DNA of 34,501 nucleotides, from the NCBI GenBank assembly GCA_002171515.1, contig NHEP01000116.1:1-34501 (forward strand). Reading direction: 5' to 3'. The notes under the pieces were generated by a model that was not told the origin of the DNA, did no database searches, and saw only the letters and a program-made list of their open reading frames with translations. Shown in pieces: positions 1-6,724 of this stretch (position 1 is the stretch's first letter; every line of letters starts with the position of its first letter). This DNA comes from a bacterium TMED88 (GTDB taxonomy: Bacteria > Myxococcota_A > UBA9160 > UBA4427). The position numbers and the translations under genes were made by a program.

Positions 1-1
1 C

Positions 2-205
2 CTTGGCTATCCCTTGCTTGACTGGGTTGGTTTTGATCCCGATGGAACCAACGACCCTGCTCAACTCAATGGCTTGCGCTACGTCTTTGCCTTCGTGCCC
101 GTTTTTTCGGAGCTGCTTGTCGTCGCTCTCTTGATCACTTTTCCGCTTAACGAAGAGAAGCAACGCGAAATTAGAGCGCAGCTCGATCAAAGACGAGAAG
201 CGTAG
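2..205 (+). CDS. C-terminal end of a GPH/MelB-type MFS sodium-symporter-like transporter (5' truncated by window edge)
   Basis: The reading frame is open from base 2, so this is the tail of a gene starting outside the window. The 68 visible residues contain one hydrophobic segment (roughly LRYVFAFVPVFSELLVVALL) followed by FPLNEEKQREIRAQLDQRR. The pattern of a final helix, then a short 'FPL-xEE-xxxEIRAxLxxRR' cytoplasmic tail, is characteristic of the glycoside-pentoside-hexuronide:cation symporter family. Members move organic substrates across the inner membrane with H+ or Na+. Next to a catabolic island it could import the substrate or a conjugate, which is inference. It is followed after 58 bases by the DUF35 gene, with an AT-rich promoter-like stretch between them, so the two are probably separate transcripts. 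Confidence 0.72.
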   Translation, partial: LGYPLLDWVGFDPDGTNDPAQLNGLRYVFAFVPVFSELLVVALLITFPLNEEKQREIRAQLDQRREA

Positions 206-217
206 CCGAAGAGATAT

Positions 218-235
218 ATGATATAACTATATTGA
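218..235 (-). promoter_or_regulatory. Shared operator-like motif, site 1 (upstream of DUF35/Ltp2-like pair)
   Basis: Read on the minus strand the site is TCAATATAGTTATATCAT. It aligns without gaps to four other intergenic sites in this window (16657, 22652, 31454, 33979). It lies in an AT-rich island of an otherwise GC-rich sequence, 29 bases before the ATG at 264. Its core TAGTTATATCA loosely fits the FadR-subfamily GntR pattern TNGTNNNACNA. The binding protein is unknown. Confidence 0.55.
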
Positions 236-263
236 CCTAGCTCTCATCAGGGAGAATGCGCGG

Positions 264-677
264 ATGACCGAGACGGGGCCGCTTCCCGAACTGGACCCAG
301 ACAACACCTTCTTCTGGACGAGTGGCGCCGACGGGCGGCTGCGTTTTCTCCGGTGCAGCGACTGCCAGAACTTCGTTCACCCTCCCCGACCGCGTTGCGC
401 GGTATGCCGAGGGGAGAACCTGTCGCCGCAGACCGTCTCGGGCCGAGGCACCGTACACACGTTTACGGTCAACCACCAGCCATGGGTTCCTGGCATGAAA
501 GTGCCCTTCGTCGTGGCCATCGTGGAACTCAACGAGCAGCCGGGCCTTCGGCTCACGACGAACATCATTCAATGCCCGCCTGAAGAGGTTTACGTCGGTC
601 AATCCGTCCGCGTCGCCTTCGAACAAAAAGAGGACGTGTGGTTACCCTTCTTCGCGCCGGAGGAAGGCCGGTCATGA
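264..677 (+). CDS. Zn-ribbon OB-fold protein (DUF35 family), partner of the downstream Ltp2-like protein
   Basis: This 137-residue protein has the DUF35 layout: an N-terminal helix and rubredoxin-like zinc ribbon with Cys31-x2-Cys34 and Cys45-x2-Cys48 (RCSDCQNF and RCAVCRGENL), then an OB-fold with VSGRGTVHTFTVNHQ. DUF35 proteins act as obligate partners of thiolase-fold enzymes. In mycobacterial and Thermomonospora steroid catabolism the DUF35 domain of ChsH2 forms the side-chain aldolase together with Ltp2. The start has an AGGGAG ribosome site 9 bases upstream, and the stop overlaps the next gene's ATG (ATGA at 674-677), so the two are translationally coupled. A stand-alone DUF35 without a fused hydratase domain is common. 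A cytoplasmic structural or CoA-binding role in a complex with the next gene product is likely. Confidence 0.9.
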   Translation: MTETGPLPELDPDNTFFWTSGADGRLRFLRCSDCQNFVHPPRPRCAVCRGENLSPQTVSGRGTVHTFTVNHQPWVPGMKVPFVVAIVELNEQPGLRLTTNIIQCPPEEVYVGQSVRVAFEQKEDVWLPFFAPEEGRS

Positions 678-1858
678 AGTACCTTGAAAAAGAGGCCGCC
701 ATCACAGGCATCGGTGTCTCCGACGTGGGGCGCCCTGTCAACCGATCTGGACTCGCACTGACCGTGGACGCGTGCCTTCAAGCCATCGCGGATGCCGGAC
801 TCAACCCCGAGGACATCGATGGACTGGCCAGCTGGCCGGGCCGCTCGGATGATCACCCGGGTATGTCTCCCGTTGGTCTCATGGAGGTGAAGGAATCGCT
901 GGGACTGAAGCTCAACTGGTTCACCGCCGGCGGAGAAGCGCCATCCCAGATTGCAAGCGTCATCAACGCCGCTGCCATTGTGGCGGCCGGTTACGCTCGC
1001 CATGTGCTGTGCTTTCGCACGGTCACCGAAGCCTCGTCGCAAACTAAGAACCGCCGGGCCAGCGTCAGTGGTTCAGGAGGGAAACGCGTCCGGGGCGACC
1101 TTCAGTTCCAAGTTCCCTTCAAGGCCATGTCGGCCTCTCAATGGATAGCGATGTTTGCTCAGCGACATTTTCACGAGTATGGAACCACCAAGGAACAGCT
1201 GGGCTGGGTTGCGCTGAATGCTCGCCGTCATGCTGCCCATAACCCCCGCGCAATCTTTCAAAAGCCCCTGACCATGGACGATTACCTGGGCGCGCGAAAC
1301 ATTTCGACTCCTTTTGGCCTCTACGACTGCGACATCCCCTGCGATGGATCAACTGCGGTCATCGTCTCCCGAAAGGAAGAAGCTCGAGACCTCCGCAAGC
1401 CAGTCATCCGGATCGAGGCCATCGGCAGCTCAATCCACGGCCGGTACTCTTGGGACCAATATTCCGATCTCACCAGCATGCCCGCCGAAGAGAGCGCTGA
1501 AATGCTGTGGAATCGAACCGACCTCAAGCCGGCCGACGTAGACGTTGCAGAGCTCTACGATGGATTCAGCTTCCTGACCCTGGCGTGGCTAGAAGCCTTT
1601 GGCTTCTGTGCCAAGGGAGAGTCCGGACCCTTTGTTGAAGGGGGACACCGCATCGGGTTGGACGGAGAGCTTCCGCTCAACACACAGGGTGGACAACTCT
1701 CCGGCGGACGACTCCATGGGATGGGATACCTGCACGAAGCGTGCACCCAGCTGTGGGGAGAAGGCGGAGCACGCCAAGTCCCCGGCCAACCGCAAGTCGC
1801 CGCGGTGGGCGTCGGGGGGGGGCCCGTGTCCGGGTGCATGCTGATTGTGCGCGAGTAA
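674..1858 (+). CDS. Thiolase-superfamily protein lacking catalytic cysteines; Ltp2-like retro-aldolase candidate
   Basis: The ATG at 674 overlaps the DUF35 stop; an in-frame GTG at 638 would intrude 40 bases into that gene and is less likely. The 394-residue product has the SCP2-thiolase/lipid-transfer fold. The nucleophile loop reads GGEAPS (86-91) instead of a Cys motif, the usual HDCF is ELYDGFSF (Tyr295), the C-terminal GHP motif is replaced by NTQGGQLSGGRLHG (Arg346 in the His position), and the final Cys-Gly loop is GVGGGP. These substitutions match what is known of Ltp2, a thiolase-fold aldolase that cleaves tertiary hydroxyacyl-CoA side chains with a DUF35 partner. The predicted reaction is retro-aldol release of a short acyl-CoA from a cyclic or branched beta-hydroxyacyl-CoA. 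The substrate is unknown; a degenerate thiolase with another role is the alternative. Confidence 0.85.
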   Translation: MKYLEKEAAITGIGVSDVGRPVNRSGLALTVDACLQAIADAGLNPEDIDGLASWPGRSDDHPGMSPVGLMEVKESLGLKLNWFTAGGEAPSQIASVINAAAIVAAGYARHVLCFRTVTEASSQTKNRRASVSGSGGKRVRGDLQFQVPFKAMSASQWIAMFAQRHFHEYGTTKEQLGWVALNARRHAAHNPRAIFQKPLTMDDYLGARNISTPFGLYDCDIPCDGSTAVIVSRKEEARDLRKPVIRIEAIGSSIHGRYSWDQYSDLTSMPAEESAEMLWNRTDLKPADVDVAELYDGFSFLTLAWLEAFGFCAKGESGPFVEGGHRIGLDGELPLNTQGGQLSGGRLHGMGYLHEACTQLWGEGGARQVPGQPQVAAVGVGGGPVSGCMLIVRE

Positions 1859-1878
1859 ATTGACAGCGAAAGCGCTGA

Positions 1879-2070
1879 TCAGCTCTCGATCAAAATCGCT
1901 CGCTCCGGACACATGGTCTCAGCTCGCCGCACGTTGTCGTACTCCGATTCGGGCACGTCTTCATGGGCCACCGAAGCAAACCCCTGTTCATCGGCCTTGA
2001 AGACCGCGGGGCAGAAAATGACGCACTGCCCGTGACCCTGACACAACTCCGCATCGAGCTTCACTTTCAT
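1879..2070 (-). CDS. Single-cluster ferredoxin, P450 redox partner
   Basis: This 63-residue protein carries Cys10-x2-His13-x2-Cys16-x3-Cys20-Pro near the N terminus and Cys54-Pro near the C terminus (MCPERAI). The CxxHxxC...CP pattern is typical of the small [3Fe-4S] or atypical [4Fe-4S] ferredoxins next to bacterial P450 genes, where they pass electrons to the heme. An extra cysteine at position 20, often alanine in this family, is retained. The gene lies 26 bases downstream of the P450 stop on the same strand, with an AAGGGAA ribosome site. No ferredoxin reductase is visible in the window, so electrons must enter from elsewhere. It ends 20 bases from the convergent thiolase-fold gene. Confidence 0.93.
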   Translation of the reverse strand: MKVKLDAELCQGHGQCVIFCPAVFKADEQGFASVAHEDVPESEYDNVRRAETMCPERAILIES

Positions 2071-2096
2071 ATCGATTCCCTTTGGCCCTCTGCCGC

Positions 2097-3401
2097 TCAG
2101 CCCTTCACCAACGGCAGAGAGGACAGCCCCTTCATGCCACCAAATCCGATCGCCGGCTGGCTCGGGTTCAACCCATAGTCGGGCAGTCGGCGATGAAAAA
2201 CCTGCAGCGCAATTTTCAGCTCCTTACGAGCGAGGTGGATTCCGAGACAACGATGTGGGCCCATCCCGAAACCGAGGTGCCGGTTCGGAACTCTGTCGTA
2301 TCGAATGACGTTGGGGTCTTCGAACGCATTCACGTCGCGATTCGCCGCTTGGCTGGGCATCAGCACTGTGTCTTCCTGATGAAACAACGCGCCCTTAAAG
2401 GTCAGCTCGCGAGTAATCCGGCGGGGTAGAAGAACGATCGAATGGAACCGAACGAGCTCTTCAATCGCCATGCCGACCCGCTGCGGGTCGTCCATCAGCT
2501 CGATGAACTCATGCCGCTTCTCAGCATCTTGAGCAAAACCCTGAATCATCAACCCCAAAGCCGAGGCCACTGTATCGAGGCCCGCCAGAAAGAGAAGGAA
2601 CATCGTGTCTTCTAACTCTTCCTGAGTGAGCGGTCGTTCGCCCTGATATTGCGCACTCAACAGCGTGGTGATCAGATCATCCTGGGGTTCTTTACGACGG
2701 CGATCCAGAAGCTCCGTAAAGTACGCATAGATCTCCTGACCCACAGTTCCCCGCACGGCCATGTACCCGTCACCGGAGAGTCTGCCCTGATCATCCACTT
2801 CTTGGCCCAGGCTTCGCCCCTTTTCAGTCGCGAGCTTGTGCCCCCGTGGATGGCCATCATCCGCATGCATGAACATGTTTTTCCAGTCCATGATCTTCTC
2901 GTAATCCTCCTTAGGAAAACCCATGAGATTACAGAAAGTGACGGTGGGAAAAGGATCTGCAAAGTCTTCTACAAAATCGAAAGAGTCCTTCTGCAACATC
3001 TCGTCAACGAGTTGATCTGCGTACCTCTCCATTTGAGGCTCAAGCTTCGACATGGCCTCTGCGGTGAAGAGCGGGTTCAAAATTCGGCGATAACCCGTAT
3101 GCATCGGGGGATCGATCGCCTGAGGAATCCAAGGTCGAACGGGGTAGCCGCTGGCCTCACTTGAGAAGTCGGCCGGGTTGCGAAGAATATCGAGAGAATC
3201 CTCGTATCGCGTGACCACCCAACCTTTCCCGTCCTCGCTCCCCGGCGCCAAAGGCGGAAACGATTCACTTCGCGCAACCGGCATGTGTTTTCGAAGGAGA
3301 TCGTAGGTCTCAAATTCATGCTCAAGAAAATCGCCCGGGTAAGGGTTGAAGTCTCGCGCAGCAGAAACAGCTCGATTGAACTCGTCCTCTTCGTCACTCA
3401 T
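2097..3401 (-). CDS. Cytochrome P450 monooxygenase
   Basis: The product is 434 residues from the ATG at 3401, which has an AGGAGG ribosome site; a longer frame to 3455 lacks one. Diagnostic elements are the I-helix oxygen-activation motif AGLDTVAS, the K-helix ExxR (EELVR), and the heme-binding loop FGMGPHRCLG with Cys385 as thiolate ligand. This is a soluble class I bacterial P450 expected to hydroxylate an aliphatic or terpenoid substrate using the adjacent ferredoxin. It sits downstream of two acyl-CoA dehydrogenase genes, after a 105-base gap, in what is probably one operon headed by the GntR regulator. The context suggests terminal or ring hydroxylation before beta-oxidation. The CYP family was not assigned. 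Confidence 0.95.
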   Translation of the reverse strand: MSDEEDEFNRAVSAARDFNPYPGDFLEHEFETYDLLRKHMPVARSESFPPLAPGSEDGKGWVVTRYEDSLDILRNPADFSSEASGYPVRPWIPQAIDPPMHTGYRRILNPLFTAEAMSKLEPQMERYADQLVDEMLQKDSFDFVEDFADPFPTVTFCNLMGFPKEDYEKIMDWKNMFMHADDGHPRGHKLATEKGRSLGQEVDDQGRLSGDGYMAVRGTVGQEIYAYFTELLDRRRKEPQDDLITTLLSAQYQGERPLTQEELEDTMFLLFLAGLDTVASALGLMIQGFAQDAEKRHEFIELMDDPQRVGMAIEELVRFHSIVLLPRRITRELTFKGALFHQEDTVLMPSQAANRDVNAFEDPNVIRYDRVPNRHLGFGMGPHRCLGIHLARKELKIALQVFHRRLPDYGLNPSQPAIGFGGMKGLSSLPLVKG

Positions 3402-3506
3402 TTTTTGGCCTCCTAGCCTGTCCGTACTGCCAATGCCTTGCCCACCCTGAGTCAATTCTTCTGGTGGTCTTTTATTCGCCTGAATCTCGAGGGTCGGGAG
3501 ACGTCC

Positions 3507-4586
3507 CTACCAACCCGCTAGATCCGCGGCGCGCAAACGATGGACCCTCGGTGTGCCCAAGAAGGTCCGGCCAAAAATCGCTCTCTTGAGCCAGAAATGA
3601 ACTTCGCATTCCCACGTGTACCCGATCCCTCCGTGGGCTTCGACGGTTCCCCGTGCCACACGAGTGAATCGGTCGGTCACATGGCTCTTGGCGTGCGCCG
3701 CAGCGCGGGCCGATTCCTCGGGAATGTGATCCCACGCGTAGGCCGAGTACCAAGCCAAGGCTCGACAGGGCTCGATATCGAGGGCCAAGTTGGCCAGCTG
3801 ATGTTTGAGGGCCTGGAACTGACCGATCTTACGACCAAACTGCTCGCGCGTGCCCGCGTAGTCCACCGCAAGTTCAAGGCAGCGTTGCCCGCCTCCGTAC
3901 GCATCGGCCGCCAACAGGACCAGCGCCGCATCGCGCACCCGACCCGACACACCCGATCCACCGGGCAGCGGATCGCAAATCGCATCATCGAAAGTCACCA
4001 AAGCGGTTTTCTGGGTTCGGTCGAGACCGCTTGAGGGATCGAAATGGACCCCGTCAGACGAGGCCTCAACCAGAGCCAGTTCACCCTGATCTAGGCCAAC
4101 GAGGATGACATCCGCCGAATCCGCAGCAAGGACATTTTCCTTCTGACCCGAGATGCGCCCGTCGCGTGGAGAGAGCTTCCACTGCTCGGGTTGCCATAAG
4201 GCACCGGGCTCAGCAAAAGCCAAAGTGGCCACCCGCTCGCCGGTCGCCAATTGGGGCAACCACTTTTCTTTCTGCTCATCACTCCCAGCGAGGGAGAGGG
4301 CCAAAGCAGCGATGGTGTGGGCGAGAAAGGGGCCGGGTGCCGCCGCGTAACCGATTCGCTCGGCCACGCAGGCCAGGTCGAGCAACTCAAGGCCGGCACC
4401 CCCGTAGGCTTCCGGAAGCTGGACGCCGAGAATGCCGAGTTCTCCTAAACCCTTCCAAATAACCGGATCAATGCTCTGATCAGAGTCATAAAACTCACGC
4501 AGGCGAGACAGGGGGCTCTCCGTCTTCAAGTAATCATCAACGGTCTGCTGGAGCAGCCGCTGTTCATCACTGAGATCAAAGTTCAT
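3507..4586 (-). CDS. Acyl-CoA dehydrogenase, small (non-catalytic-type) subunit, pair 1
   Basis: This 359-residue acyl-CoA dehydrogenase fold protein has the FAD-contact motif REQFGRKIGQFQALKH (247-262) and HGGIGYTWE near residue 325. The helix position where the partner has a catalytic Glu (LKHER) reads LVLLAADAYGGGQ here, so it lacks that base. The shape (short, divergent, with a retained RxQFG) matches the small subunits of alpha2beta2 dehydrogenases such as mycobacterial ChsE/FadE28-type proteins. The start codon overlaps the stop of the large-subunit gene (ATGA, 4583-4586), consistent with stoichiometric co-translation. The role is alpha,beta-desaturation of a bulky acyl-CoA together with the partner. 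Steroid- or terpenoid-like substrates are an inference from family knowledge. Confidence 0.9.
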   Translation of the reverse strand: MNFDLSDEQRLLQQTVDDYLKTESPLSRLREFYDSDQSIDPVIWKGLGELGILGVQLPEAYGGAGLELLDLACVAERIGYAAAPGPFLAHTIAALALSLAGSDEQKEKWLPQLATGERVATLAFAEPGALWQPEQWKLSPRDGRISGQKENVLAADSADVILVGLDQGELALVEASSDGVHFDPSSGLDRTQKTALVTFDDAICDPLPGGSGVSGRVRDAALVLLAADAYGGGQRCLELAVDYAGTREQFGRKIGQFQALKHQLANLALDIEPCRALAWYSAYAWDHIPEESARAAAHAKSHVTDRFTRVARGTVEAHGGIGYTWECEVHFWLKRAIFGRTFLGTPRVHRLRAADLAGW

Positions 4587-5761
4587 GCAGTGGATTCCTC
4601 GCGTGGAAGACCGAGTCCCCTTTCCGCAATAATATTTCGCTGGATATTCGAAGTGCCCCCCGCAATCGAATTACCGAGAGAGCCCATGAACTGATTCATC
4701 CACCGCTCGTCTCCACGCTGATCCGGTGCAGCCGCGAAGGGCTCCTTGAGGCTGGCATCCCCGATCAACTCAAGCGCAACCGCCGCAACCTCATGACCGA
4801 TATCCGTCGCCAGCAGCTTGTTGAGCAGCGTGACGATTCCAGGATCTTTGCCTTGGAGGCCGCAGGTCATTTGGTGATACGCGGTGTACTTTTGAGCCCA
4901 AACCCATGCTTCAAGAGCCGCAATACGCTCGCGAATCGACGGGTCTTCCAAGGCCGGACGTCCGTCGAGGGTGGCCTTTCCGACGAGACGCATCAGACTC
5001 TCAAAAATAGCCTGCGATCCACCCCCGATGGCGTTGCGTTCATGTTTCAAGGTGGTTTTCGAAACCTTCCATCCCTCACCACGCTCGCCCACGATCCAGT
5101 CCGCAGGCGTTCGGGCGTCGTTCAAAAAAACTTCGTTGAAGTGGGACTGCCCTGTGATCATTTTGAGCGGTTTAATCTCGATACCGGGCTGGTCGAGCGG
5201 AACGAGCAGATACGAAATGCCCGCATGCTTGGATGCCTCGGGTTCCGTCCGGACTAAAGTAAACATGAATTGACAGTGCTGAGCCTGACTGGTCCAAATC
5301 TTCTGACCATCGATGACCCACTCGTCGCCTTCAAGTCGCCCCTGGGTTCTCAGAGAGGCCAAGTCACTGCCCGAACCCGGCTCGCTGTAGCCTTGGGCCC
5401 ACTGATATTCGCCTAGGATGGTCTTGCGGATAAATTTTTCCTTCTGCCACTCCTCCCCCCGCTCCAAAAGCGTTGGGACAAGCATGGACACCCCGTTCCC
5501 CGAGACCTCCATCGGTGCGCGCGCTCGACCAAACTCCTCTCGAATGACCTGCGCCTTCAATGCGTCGGCGGGCTGTTCACCACCGCCATACGCCTTCGGT
5601 ACCCCTCGGTAGAGGTAGCCCCGGTCCGTCGCGGTCTGCCGAAAATCGGAAGTCGCCTGGGGTGCGTTTCCTTCCCGAGAGCCCTGAAGCCAATGTTCGG
5701 CAAGAAAATCTCGGACCTCGAGACGGAAGGCCTCGTATTCTTTTCCATATGCTAAATCCAA
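4583..5761 (-). CDS. Acyl-CoA dehydrogenase, large catalytic subunit, pair 1
   Basis: The 392-residue product carries QGYSEPGSGSDL (123-134), the flavin/substrate loop, and GQKIWTS. The C-terminal segment is SIAGGTSNIQR, so the MCAD-type catalytic Glu is absent. A Glu lies in LKHER (Glu241), the position used by isovaleryl-CoA dehydrogenase and the heteromeric ChsE enzymes. It should therefore be the catalytic half of a two-gene dehydrogenase with the overlapping downstream small subunit. It starts 28 bases after the GntR regulator stop and is probably co-transcribed with it. The likely step is FAD-dependent formation of 2-enoyl-CoA on a branched or cyclic substrate. Confidence 0.92.
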   Translation of the reverse strand: MDLAYGKEYEAFRLEVRDFLAEHWLQGSREGNAPQATSDFRQTATDRGYLYRGVPKAYGGGEQPADALKAQVIREEFGRARAPMEVSGNGVSMLVPTLLERGEEWQKEKFIRKTILGEYQWAQGYSEPGSGSDLASLRTQGRLEGDEWVIDGQKIWTSQAQHCQFMFTLVRTEPEASKHAGISYLLVPLDQPGIEIKPLKMITGQSHFNEVFLNDARTPADWIVGERGEGWKVSKTTLKHERNAIGGGSQAIFESLMRLVGKATLDGRPALEDPSIRERIAALEAWVWAQKYTAYHQMTCGLQGKDPGIVTLLNKLLATDIGHEVAAVALELIGDASLKEPFAAAPDQRGDERWMNQFMGSLGNSIAGGTSNIQRNIIAERGLGLPREESTA

Positions 5762-5789
5762 CCGGTGACTCCGTTACCTGGGTTGCTCA

Positions 5790-6572
5790 CTACTCGAAGA
5801 GATCAATCTTTCTTCGTTCGCCCATCACCGCCCCCATACGGGCAGCGACACTGTTGACATGTTCTCGCCAGTGACTCATGGCCTTATCCGCCTCACCCGC
5901 CTCGATGAAGTCCACCAACTTCTTATGGGAACGGACCGCTAAATCGGTCCGGGTAGCCGCGATGGCTTCGGGGGTCAGAGCGCGAGCGGCGTGCGTTTCG
6001 ATGATGTCTCGCAGCATGCCCACGATTAAGGCCAGGGTCTGGTTGCCGGCCAATTCCATGATGAGTTCATGAAACCGGGTACTGAGTTGCGCGAACTCGG
6101 GTCCGTCAGCGAGGGCGGCCGATTCGAGCGTGATGTGGTTTCTCAAGACGCTGATCGCGCTCTCCGCGCGCTCTTCCGCGAGTCGACGAGCCGCTTGCGG
6201 CTCGAGAAGTACTCGAGCCGCCTGCACGTCTTCAAGGGTCGCACCCGAATGTTGAAGGAATAGCCCCGCGTAGCGTGCGGCAACCCGAATGTCTGGAGCG
6301 AGCACGCGCGCTCCACCCCGCGAACCCCGGGTGACCGCAATCAACGACTCGGATTCCAAGATCCGAATCGTTTCCCGGAGTGTCGGCCGAGACACACCGA
6401 ACTGCTCCATCAACTCCGCCTCGGATCGGAGCAAATCCCCCTCGCGCAGGGTTCCACGAATGATCTGTTGGCGAAGTCGGCCCGCCACAATCTCGGCGGT
6501 TTTGGGCACACGGATCGCCTTGTCAGACCTAATCCGCACGAAACCATTGCTCCCCGAAGGGGTACGCGGCAT
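5790..6572 (-). CDS. GntR-family regulator, FadR subfamily (FCD domain)
   Basis: From the ATG at 6572 (GGGAG ten bases upstream; an upstream TTG at 6596 lacks a ribosome site) the protein has 260 residues. Residues about 24-90 form the winged helix-turn-helix (SEAELMEQFGVSRPTLRETI, then the wing TRGSRGGARVL). Residues 110-245 form the all-helical FCD ligand domain, with His168 (FHEL), His217 (SHKKL) and His238 (REHV) at the usual metal-ligand positions. FCD regulators usually repress until an acid or acyl-CoA binds. It is divergent from the ligase operon at 6725 and heads the dehydrogenase/P450 operon. The palindrome GTATAATCATAC at 6627-6638 is its likely autoregulatory operator. Confidence 0.93.
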   Translation of the reverse strand: MPRTPSGSNGFVRIRSDKAIRVPKTAEIVAGRLRQQIIRGTLREGDLLRSEAELMEQFGVSRPTLRETIRILESESLIAVTRGSRGGARVLAPDIRVAARYAGLFLQHSGATLEDVQAARVLLEPQAARRLAEERAESAISVLRNHITLESAALADGPEFAQLSTRFHELIMELAGNQTLALIVGMLRDIIETHAARALTPEAIAATRTDLAVRSHKKLVDFIEAGEADKAMSHWREHVNSVAARMGAVMGERRKIDLFE

Positions 6573-6626
6573 TCCCAGTTGTCTCCCAGCGCCCAAATGA
6601 AGGCCGACGAAGCTGTCTTTCTTTGA

Positions 6627-6638
6627 GTATAATCATAC
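6627..6638. promoter_or_regulatory. Palindromic operator candidate in the GntR/ligase divergent promoter
   Basis: GTATAATCATAC (GTAT-4-ATAC) lies between a plus-strand -35-like TTGAGT (6623-6628) and -10-like TAGATA (6647-6652, 18-bp spacer). On the minus strand it overlaps a possible -10 TATACT (6626-6631). The minus-strand reading TTGTATGATTA fits TNGTNNNA-NA, the FadR-subfamily half-site pattern with one change. Binding here would block both divergent promoters. The assignment to the adjacent GntR protein is inference. Confidence 0.55.
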
Positions 6639-6724
6639 AACATCGTTAGATAAATGGGGCCGGTTTCCTCCGCTGAGAATCACCCGGACCCCAACAAACC
6701 AATGGTTTCGAGGAGACTGGTCCG

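Noticed and set aside
638-673. Upstream GTG start for the thiolase-fold protein
   Set aside because: It would overlap the DUF35 gene by 40 bases and adds non-conserved residues; the ATG at 674 forms a standard ATGA overlap.
1864-1877. CAGCG-AAAG-CGCTG hairpin between the thiolase-fold gene and the ferredoxin gene
   Set aside because: Five-base stem, no T-tract, overlaps the end of the convergent transcript; expected by chance in GC-rich DNA.
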